This document shows, in pieces, positions 57,686 through 64,000 of a DNA stretch of 64,000 nt. The position numbers were made by a program, and so were the translations under genes. The notes beneath the pieces are model-generated. The model saw only the letters and a list, made by a program, of their open reading frames with translations. It searched no databases and had not been told where the DNA came from. Position 1 is the stretch's first letter. Each line of letters begins with the position of its first letter. This stretch comes from Gautieria morchelliformis (taxonomy: Eukaryota; Basidiomycota; Agaricomycetes; Gomphales; Gomphaceae): assembly GCA_015179125.1 (NCBI GenBank), contig WHVA01000018.1, forward strand, positions 186,001-250,000, in the 5' to 3' direction.

Positions 57686-58501
57686 CTACTTTGTGGGGAT
57701 CATGACGATACCCTTGTCGTCTATGACGTGCCCTAGTACGTCCAATTGTCTAGCAAAAAACTGAAGTTTGTGCACACTGGCTAAATAGATTTTAGCTTCG
57801 CACAGTAGGCACATTGCAAGGCGGCAGTGTTCCATGTGTTCTTCAATTGTGTCTGAGTACACCGCAATGTCGTCCAGGTAGACATCGAAGCATACACCGA
57901 TGTATGGTGCGAAAATGTGAGTCATCAGCGTTTGGAAGGTCGTAGGTGCGTTGCAATCTCCCTGCTGCATCACCAGGCTGACCATCGTTCCATCCGGTGT
58001 GTTGAACAGAGTTTTCCACACGTCATCGGGTTCAACACGCACAGATTCGAATGCATCCCTGCAGTCGATGAGTGAACGGTAACGTCGTCGGCTTACGTTC
58101 ATCAGTATATTTTGCTGATCTGGGATAGGACTCGCCATTTTCTTTGTGTTCGCATTGCGTTCACGCTTGTCGAAGACGGTGCGTAGGCGTGGAGTGCCAT
58201 CGGCAGCGGGCTTTTTGCTATCCATCATCATAGGTATAGCGTTGTGGCCGACGCGGTATTGCCAACGTCCGGTCTTGAGATATTTGTCTTTTTTTGCACG
58301 CCATTGATCTTTCATGGCCTCAGGGCATTTGGATGGCCGGTAAGAGTAATTTTTAGATTCATCTATTATATGAATCTTATGATTGATTGCTCGTAGCGGT
58401 GGGAGCGGCGTGTCTTCTGCAGGGGTGCAGAGATCAGCCGCTTCTTGCCTCAGCTGCTCGCGCAGCTTTTCTAGCTCATCTTCTACGAAGTCCACGGCCA
58501 T
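57686..58501 (-). pseudogene. Gypsy C reverse transcriptase
   Basis: The ATG at 58501 lies 19 nt before the gag-protease stop and in the -1 frame relative to it. A TAA stands just upstream in the pol frame, so pol may be reached by reinitiation and not by frameshifting. RT motifs are KIHIIDESKNYSYRPSKCPE, IPMMMDSKKPAADGTPRL, RSLIDCRDAFESVRVEPDD, LVMQQGDCNAPTTFQTLM and the catalytic VYLDDIAVYS. A 1-nt loss near 57690 ends the frame. Confidence 0.92.
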
Positions 58502-61500
58502 CGAAGAGATTTAGCGACATCTGCACCATTTATGGGAGCCGCCGCATCGCTACCCACCACTACCTTGGAGGGATTAAATCCGAGGAGGATCTTGTGTTGC
58601 CACAAGAAAGGGGTACCAAGAATGACATTGTGATTTTCTAGGTTGATGACATCGAAACAACGACGTTCGTGAATACTCTGGTATGTGAATTCAGTTTCTA
58701 CGCAGCTCGTGATCATGGTTTTAGATCCTGACGCGGCCATTTGGCACAGGATCGGCTTTGCCAGGTGTTGCACGGGCAGCCTGAGTTGATCGTTGACAGT
58801 GGTGGAGATGAAGTCGGACAAGGATCCACTGTCGAGTAGGGCCCAGACTGCTTTTCCAGATAAGTTGCATTCTACTATGATTGATTTTGGCACTAGCCGC
58901 TGAAAATCTTTAGGTTTCGACGCATTGCGCTCTAAGGTGCGCATATTATCCGGGTAGACTTCAGTTTCTGGCTTTTGATGAGCCCACTTCTTTTTTGTTA
59001 CAGATGTGCCTATCGTGTCACAGGATATATGGTCAGGGGACGATGGTGAGTCGTATCCTGGGGACTCGCATTGTTCTGCCCATGCGTTTTCTTCTGACAC
59101 ATCGGCTAGGTCTTCGCCAGGGTTGGTGAGACCCATCCAGGCTTTCCTGGCCATCTCTTCTGGTTCATTGCGACGGTCGTCAGCTCGTTCCAACCAGAGC
59201 ACGTCTAATGAATCGGGGAACATGTCTGGTTGAGTGGTGTGATTATGATGGTGCATCCACTGTACATAGTAGAATTCAGGTTTGAATATGCGGCCGATTT
59301 GAACGCAGTACATCCGTCTCAAGAATCTATCGATGATGAGTACTGATTTCTCATCGACGTCATTGGTTAGCGGGATTGCGTTATATCTCTTTGGCCAGTC
59401 TTGTTCGTCAGGGTTTTCTATGCCATCATGCGGCATGGCGTTAGAAATACCCAAGCAAAGGTCGTCGTAGAAGCATTGCGCGAAATCATTCGCGTGGACC
59501 GATTGTAAGAATTCTTCTTCAGAATTGTTATCTGACTCATCGCCTGCGTTCTCAGGGGTGACTTCTAGTGGAAAACCGCTACTATCAGCGGTACCGGTAG
59601 CCGCTGTACTGTCCATTGGTGGGTCCAGCTCCATGCAGTTCAGCTGCAGCGCCATTTGGCTATGGGCCGTATCTGACGCTTCCTGCAGCTTAGCAAAGTT
59701 CACAACTGCTGCCTGGATGCCAGGAGGCCTTACTGTAGAGCGGTGAGGACAATCTTGAGATAAGTGTCCTTTTTGTTCACAGATGAAACATTGATTATTT
59801 GCACGTAGTTCGTCGCGTTTTTCTGGCGTCATCTGAGGCCGTTGTATGGTAGCGCGAGGAGTATGCGGATTTGGCTGTGTTACTGCAGAAGTGGGACGTG
59901 TACTGTCAGTGGTTGCTGACTGCTTAGGGCCACACCAGCAGTTGCTCTGTATGGTGAGTGGCTGCTTATTTGCAGTTCTATTCAGCCTCTGAATCAAGCG
60001 TGTCCTTCCTGTCACTGTCGTTCGACCTGCATGCGTCGTTGTGGACGCTTGCACGTCCTTGCTGGCCCGACATAGTTCGTACTGTTGTAAGCTTTCTGCA
60101 TTCTCATATCGCTCTGCTGACAGTTCTAGGTCATCTAGAATGGAGAACTCGGGGGTAAACCCATTCTCAGTCCATTTCAGTCGTAAATAAGACTGTACGC
60201 CGTCCCAGAACTGCTGTATCAGCTGGAACTCGGTGATGTCAGGCAGTCGTGCCGCCATTGATCGCAGGAGGCGAAGGTATTCCTTTACAGTGCATTTCCC
60301 TTGAATGAGTTCGTTGAAACGTGTTCTCATATGCCTTCTGAAAGCGGGAGGAAAGCAGTGATTGAATAGACCGTGTCCCATGGATTCGACGGTCCAGTGC
60401 TTAATATCAGGTGCGATGAACATCATGAAATATTGTTGCGCCTTTCCTGACATGAAGGCAAGCATCTGTTTGACACGATGCTTCTTAGGGAATCCAGTAA
60501 TCTCAAACCAAGCATTTACGGCGTATGACCAATGCTCAAAGGCATCAAAGTCTGGTGTGCCATCGTAAGCGGTGGGTGTGTCAATCTTGACTCTGGTCAC
60601 CGTGTCCTTCTTGGACCTCCGCTGCTCATGGTTGTCATCTTTCTTTTCAGGACGGTTAGCAGCGCGGGGCATTCTCGTGCTGCTACTGGACGACCTTGAG
60701 TCAGACGAATCAGATCCGTCTGGGTCTGGCTGTCCAGCCGGCGCGATGTTCCTTGCAAAGTAGCTCATGGGGGGAGCCTGATCCGCCACCTTATGCATCT
60801 CATGCGGGATGCTGGGCCTCATAATGTTCCCTCCTAGCATTATGCCTCGCAGCCTTATGATGTCCGGCAATTCGGACGATCTAGTGCGCTTATACGGTAC
60901 TTCAGCGTTCACGGTGGCTTCGTCTGTCGAGCTGGTGTCGCTCAAGGTGAGACTTTTGATTGACTGCAGTGAGATCTGAGACTTCTCTACAGATTCGTGC
61001 TCGTCGGTGTGTTCATCTACTGTCACAGAGGGGGTAACACTACTCCCTCTCTGACGTGCGTCTTTCGTATGGGAGGATTCTGCTATGGGCGGCGTGCTCA
61101 TGGCGTAGGACGGCCAAGCGGGCACATAGGGAGAGATTGCACTGCGTGTAGTGTAGGAGTCTATGTCCGTTGTGCGTTTAAGGTGCTTGTACCTCTCCGC
61201 TCGAGTGTATAACTCATTCTGTACATCGTAGTCTAGGCCATGCAGTATGTTCGCCATGAATTCCATGTAAGAGCTATGCGTATCTGCGTCCGGTTCGTGT
61301 ATTTCACGACTAGTACGTGTTGGCTGTCTCAAGTTGTTATTAGGCTCGGTTCCTCCCCAACCAGTTGGCAGGCGACCGTACGGGTGCTCAGAGCCATCGA
61401 AGTCCTCCCACCCAATGGGGGTATACTCCCCATCGTTGGGAGGGGCAACGCCAGCATTACTGCTGGGTGCGGCTCCTACTGGGTTGCGCTCGGCGCTCCC

Positions 61501-61575
61501 AGGAGCATCCACGGCTTCCACCTTGGCCATTTGAAGGCCCGAGGGAGCGTCGACGTGCTCAGCAGTCGAGAGCAC
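58483..61575 (-). CDS. Gypsy C gag-protease polyprotein (intact frame, about 1,030 codons)
   Basis: A single long minus-strand frame. The Ser/Pro-rich N-terminal third is followed by a capsid-like gag domain (FEHWSYAVNAWFEITGFPKK, RFNELIQGKCTVKEYLRLLR, LIQQFWDGVQSYLRLKW), a CCHC knuckle (CFICEQKGHLSQDC), an acidic spacer, and a C-terminal aspartic protease (VWALLDSGSLSDFISTTV, VILGTPFLW). Upstream, 61606-61893 (MSTRTGRTYQRATRP... SADTLNK) is open one frame away and probably holds the true start, joined by an intron or lost by a frameshift. This is the only long undamaged frame of any retroelement in the window. Confidence 0.93.
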   Translation of the reverse strand: MLSTAEHVDAPSGLQMAKVEAVDAPGSAERNPVGAAPSSNAGVAPPNDGEYTPIGWEDFDGSEHPYGRLPTGWGGTEPNNNLRQPTRTSREIHEPDADTHSSYMEFMANILHGLDYDVQNELYTRAERYKHLKRTTDIDSYTTRSAISPYVPAWPSYAMSTPPIAESSHTKDARQRGSSVTPSVTVDEHTDEHESVEKSQISLQSIKSLTLSDTSSTDEATVNAEVPYKRTRSSELPDIIRLRGIMLGGNIMRPSIPHEMHKVADQAPPMSYFARNIAPAGQPDPDGSDSSDSRSSSSSTRMPRAANRPEKKDDNHEQRRSKKDTVTRVKIDTPTAYDGTPDFDAFEHWSYAVNAWFEITGFPKKHRVKQMLAFMSGKAQQYFMMFIAPDIKHWTVESMGHGLFNHCFPPAFRRHMRTRFNELIQGKCTVKEYLRLLRSMAARLPDITEFQLIQQFWDGVQSYLRLKWTENGFTPEFSILDDLELSAERYENAESLQQYELCRASKDVQASTTTHAGRTTVTGRTRLIQRLNRTANKQPLTIQSNCWCGPKQSATTDSTRPTSAVTQPNPHTPRATIQRPQMTPEKRDELRANNQCFICEQKGHLSQDCPHRSTVRPPGIQAAVVNFAKLQEASDTAHSQMALQLNCMELDPPMDSTAATGTADSSGFPLEVTPENAGDESDNNSEEEFLQSVHANDFAQCFYDDLCLGISNAMPHDGIENPDEQDWPKRYNAIPLTNDVDEKSVLIIDRFLRRMYCVQIGRIFKPEFYYVQWMHHHNHTTQPDMFPDSLDVLWLERADDRRNEPEEMARKAWMGLTNPGEDLADVSEENAWAEQCESPGYDSPSSPDHISCDTIGTSVTKKKWAHQKPETEVYPDNMRTLERNASKPKDFQRLVPKSIIVECNLSGKAVWALLDSGSLSDFISTTVNDQLRLPVQHLAKPILCQMAASGSKTMITSCVETEFTYQSIHERRCFDVINLENHNVILGTPFLWQHKILLGFNPSKVVVGSDAAAPINGADVAKSLRWPWTS

Positions 61576-61952
61576 GTCTGAGACGGAGGGGGGGAGTGGT
61601 ACCTCCTACGCTCTAACCTTGTTGAGGGTGTCTGCTGAGGGCATAGATCCCTCGCGACTGGTCGCTTGTAACAACGCCTGGGACGGCGGGTGTGTTGTAC
61701 CCCGTCCGTCCCCCTGTCGTCTACTCAGTGCCTCATGGAACGCCATCAGGCGTTCACCGTGAGTGGTATCAAGTGTACGTACCACATCCATGCTGGCAGC
61801 GCGCTGCGGGCGCGTTGCCCGTTGGTACGTTCGGCCGGTTCGAGTCGACATAGTGGGTCTGGTTAGTTGTGGGAAGTTGTGCAATATGCTCACCAGTTGA
61901 TCAGGCCGGAGAGTTTCGGAAGGTGTTGGATTTGTGAAGACGGGTCAAAAAA

Positions 61953-62174
61953 TGTAAGGTGGGTTAGAGGGGACTTCGAAATATCTTAGCAGACGGGATG
62001 ACCAGTCGTAACCAAGTATATGTTCGGGGTCAGTTCTCTCTATTATACATGTATCGTTTCGGTAGGCTACTTATATGAGGAGACACGGGCCTAGGTGCCC
62101 GTGCCTTACCTTTTGGTATGCGTAAGTGGTCGGCCGTATTGGATCTCCGCTGGTAATTATGCCGGTTCCTTACA
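61953..62174 (-). repeat. 5' LTR of gypsy C (222 bp)
   Basis: Plus strand TGTAAGGTGGGTTAG ... CCGGTTCCTTACA. It keeps CpG at the positions where the other LTR has TpG or CpA. Directly followed by the duplicated CTGCC and the LINE. Confidence 0.93.
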
Positions 62175-62400
62175 CTGCCTCTCGCGCCGTTCTCCACCAC
62201 ATCCGCCGCTATTTCGGTTGCACGTATTGTGTCTTATGTCGCATCTCTGAGAGCATCCGTTGCCTCCTCCGCCTTCCGCATGACCGGCTCTAACTTTGTT
62301 AAAATACTTGTTATTACATAATGGCCGAGTCTATAGTTTGTCCGGTTGTAGAGCATCAATCTGTCACTGAGACCTTGCAATGTGATCCTTACTAGTGCTC
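62175..62400 (-). pseudogene. LINE ORF1 N-terminal part, separated by gypsy C
   Basis: Minus strand: LQGLSDRLMLYNRTNYRLGH, ILTKLEPVMRKAEEATDALR, DAT, a TAA, then DTIRATEIAADVVENGARG, which joins AADRDDA at 53539 once one copy of the 5-bp duplication is removed. It is helical and charged, as expected for the start of LINE ORF1. The reading upstream of about 62400 is lost. Confidence 0.75.
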
Positions 62401-62683
62401 TGGACTAATAAGTCACCTTCTGTATGTGTATGCGAATTTACTATAGTACAATGGGCCGCCATCACAATTCCACACTGGCCTTGCAGTGCTCCCTGGGTCG
62501 TCATCATATTTATATGTCTGGCCGGACTAAAGACAATTGTTAATTCCCAGTGGCAGCAAATAGTCACTGTATTAGCTACCTAAAGACAATTGTTAACTAC
62601 AAGTTAGTTAGCGGTGAACTACATTATACAGGTTAAGGACTTACTTCCCAGTGGCAGCAAATAGTCACTGGGAAGGCTACATG
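62401..62683. repeat. Non-coding stretch with a duplicated hairpin motif
   Basis: TTCCCAGTGGCAGCAAATAG with TCACTG occurs twice (about 62543-62572 and 62644-62672). The second copy ends CACTGGGAA, so TTCCCAGTG and CACTGGGAA can pair. AAAGACAATTGTTAA also occurs twice (about 62530 and 62583). No coding content. Confidence 0.6.
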
Positions 62684-63246
62684 TAGGGATGCACACCGTC
62701 CATATTACGGCCATGGCTGTATAATGTACGGCGGGTTGACGGATACGGCAGACCGTATGCTGTCCGTATGGTCAAGACCTCTCCCCTCTGACGGTACGGT
62801 ACAGCACCGTACCGGCCGTATTACGGTTGACGGCAATATTATACGGTGGGGCTATTGGAAGATCGGTTAGTGACCGATCTGCGTAGACTATGACGTTGCA
62901 TTATATTAGTATGCTCGCCTATGCGGCCTACACAGGTAGCTGCGCTTTATGTCAGCCTATGCAGACTAATTAGGCATGCCCGATGTGTACGTGCCAGCAG
63001 TAGCGCCCGTCAGGCGCTGTGTTTTTGGCTCGGCTAACACGTTTTCGGCGTTTACCGATGCATGCCGTATACATACCATACATACCATACATACCATACA
63101 CAGCCATATTTGCACGGTATATACGGTGTCAAACCGTACCATATACCGTACCGTCGGCACAGCACACCGAGCCTTGACGGTACGGGTGCCGTGGCCGTAA
63201 TACGGCACCGTACAGCCGTGGATGTACGGCACGGTGTGCATCCCTA
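62684..63246. mobile_element. Non-autonomous hAT-type element with 8-bp TSD GCTACATG
   Basis: The termini TAGGGATGCACACCGT and ACGGTGTGCATCCCTA are perfect inverted repeats, flanked by exact GCTACATG at 62676-62683 and 63247-63254. The interior is packed with CCGTA, TACGG and ACCGTAC words in both orientations, and CATACCATA repeats lie near 63080. No transposase. This is a third hAT-type family in the window, distinct from those at 4913 and 35705. Confidence 0.93.
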
Positions 63247-63383
63247 GCTACATGCTACATTACTGTACATGCGCGCATACACATATGCGTGTCTCAAATC
63301 GAAAGGGGGTTTGAGCACAGACCAATTGTTCCACATTCCCGGGTCATGCCGAGCTACAAGACGCTCGACATCCTACACGGACA

Positions 63384-64000
63384 CTAGGGGAATATATGTT
63401 CCTTCAGGAGCTCTGGCGTTATATTGTCAATCGTAGCATTCGTGCAGCCATACGGGACCTGTACTCCGTTGAAGCGATCGTCGATCCAACGGAAATACTC
63501 AAGCTGAGAAACGAAGGAAATCGGTTGGTGGTCCATCTCTGGGTACCTGCTGAGATGCACTCTGGTGTCACGATGAGCCTCGCAGTGATGTGCAAAAACA
63601 GCTTCTGTTGTGGCGGGAAACACAATTTTCTCGCTCAGGCCTTCAACAAGAAGGAGCGGCTGTGCAAGCGGCCGCTCGCCACTGACTGCGGTACGCTCTT
63701 CCCATGCCAGTGCCCAGGGAGAGTCGAGCCATGTCGGATCCTTGAAAATATCCGAAAATGTGAGGTTTGCAAAGACTGCTATTGCTGTATAGTAACACCC
63801 TGTCGCGGCGAGCTGTGTCCGCTCCCAGCCAAGGTCTGAGAAATATCGCATGACGTCTACAGACTTGTCGAGACGAGCGATTACTAAGAGTTGGTACGAT
63901 GAGTAGAACAGGCCGTCCACGAGCTTATCCCCTTCTATGCCGTGGCGAATGATGTGCAGACTTTGCAGTGCAGGGGAAAGGGCAACAGAGCCAAGAAAGC
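63384..64000 (-). CDS. Alpha/beta-hydrolase, secretory-lipase-like, 3' part
   Basis: The minus-strand frame is open from the window end to a stop at 63384, over 200 codons. It contains DSPWALAWEERTAVSGERP, then PLLLVEGLSEKIVFPATTEA, then YPEMDHQPI and YFRWIDDRFNG. A hydrophobic strand with a loop, then DH plus WIDDRF near the C-terminus, is the layout of alpha/beta-hydrolases such as fungal secretory (LIP) lipases, where the Asp of the triad follows the strand and DH holds the His. Ser stands where Asp is usual in GLSEK, so activity is uncertain. The nucleophile elbow lies outside the window. No frame damage is visible. Confidence 0.55.
   Translation of the reverse strand, partial: FLGSVALSPALQSLHIIRHGIEGDKLVDGLFYSSYQLLVIARLDKSVDVMRYFSDLGWERTQLAATGCYYTAIAVFANLTFSDIFKDPTWLDSPWALAWEERTAVSGERPLAQPLLLVEGLSEKIVFPATTEAVFAHHCEAHRDTRVHLSRYPEMDHQPISFVSQLEYFRWIDDRFNGVQVPYGCTNATIDNITPELLKEHIFP

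Larger units (their letters stand above)
53540..62174 (-). mobile_element. Gypsy family C: complete chromodomain Ty3/gypsy element, TSD CTGCC
   Basis: The 222-bp direct LTRs (53540-53761 and 61953-62174) are flanked by identical CTGCC at 53535-53539 and 62175-62179. On the minus strand the order is gag-protease, RT, RNase H, integrase, chromodomain, long C-terminal extension, polypurine-like AACAGGGAGGG, LTR. The insertion splits ORF1 of the LINE. It is the youngest-looking element of the window, but frameshifts, TGA stops and a changed integrase residue make it inactive. Confidence 0.96.

Overview
The window looks like a transposon-rich stretch of a filamentous fungal genome, most likely an Agaricomycete (mushroom-forming basidiomycete). 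The evidence is introns of about 50-90 nt with GT..AG ends, NACHT-WD40 (NLR-like) genes with near-identical 43-residue WD repeats, a Tup1-type WD40 pseudogene, chromodomain Ty3/gypsy elements, a Tad1-like LINE with RNase H, and hAT and CACTA-type non-autonomous elements. No bacterial operon, tRNA, rRNA or CRISPR array was seen. All names rest on reading the sequence; no database search was run.

Layout. 1-3,544 is the 3' end of a gypsy element (family A, copy A1): integrase tail, chromodomain, an extra ORF after pol, polypurine tract and LTR. 3,550-6,290 is a Tup1-like pseudogene on the minus strand, broken by two solo LTRs and one hAT-type element, each with an exact target-site duplication (TSD). 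6,290-10,818 holds retroelement debris, a truncated NLR fragment and an inverted minisatellite pair. 10,819-20,812 is a near-complete minus-strand family A element (A2) flanked by the TSD CTGGC and hit by at least three later insertions. 20,813-26,550 has no gene I can name, only remnants and one solo LTR.

26,550-41,790 is the centrepiece. Two intact-looking paralogous NLR genes (C2-like domain, NACHT, WD40) stand head to head on a large inverted repeat with arms of about 6.2 and 6.6 kb. NLR-1 (minus) has 17 WD repeats and NLR-2 (plus) has 13; all six readable introns sit at the same positions in both. The 2.4-kb spacer holds a decayed purine permease (NCS2 family) gene. A 936-bp hAT-type element sits just upstream of the first readable exon of NLR-2.

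42,600-62,400 is a nest of retrotransposons: a gag fragment, gypsy family B (43,249-49,372, minus), a Tad1-like LINE (minus), and gypsy family C (53,540-62,174, minus, TSD CTGCC) inserted into the LINE's first ORF. Family C again carries coding sequence beyond the chromodomain, this time in the same frame as the integrase. A hAT-type element follows at 62,684-63,246. The window ends in the 3' part of an alpha/beta-hydrolase gene.

The only host genes that look able to make protein are the two NLRs and the partial hydrolase. The NLRs resemble fungal non-self-recognition (heterokaryon incompatibility type) receptors. Several retroelement frames are broken by TGA where CGA (Arg) is expected, which suggests C-to-T decay.
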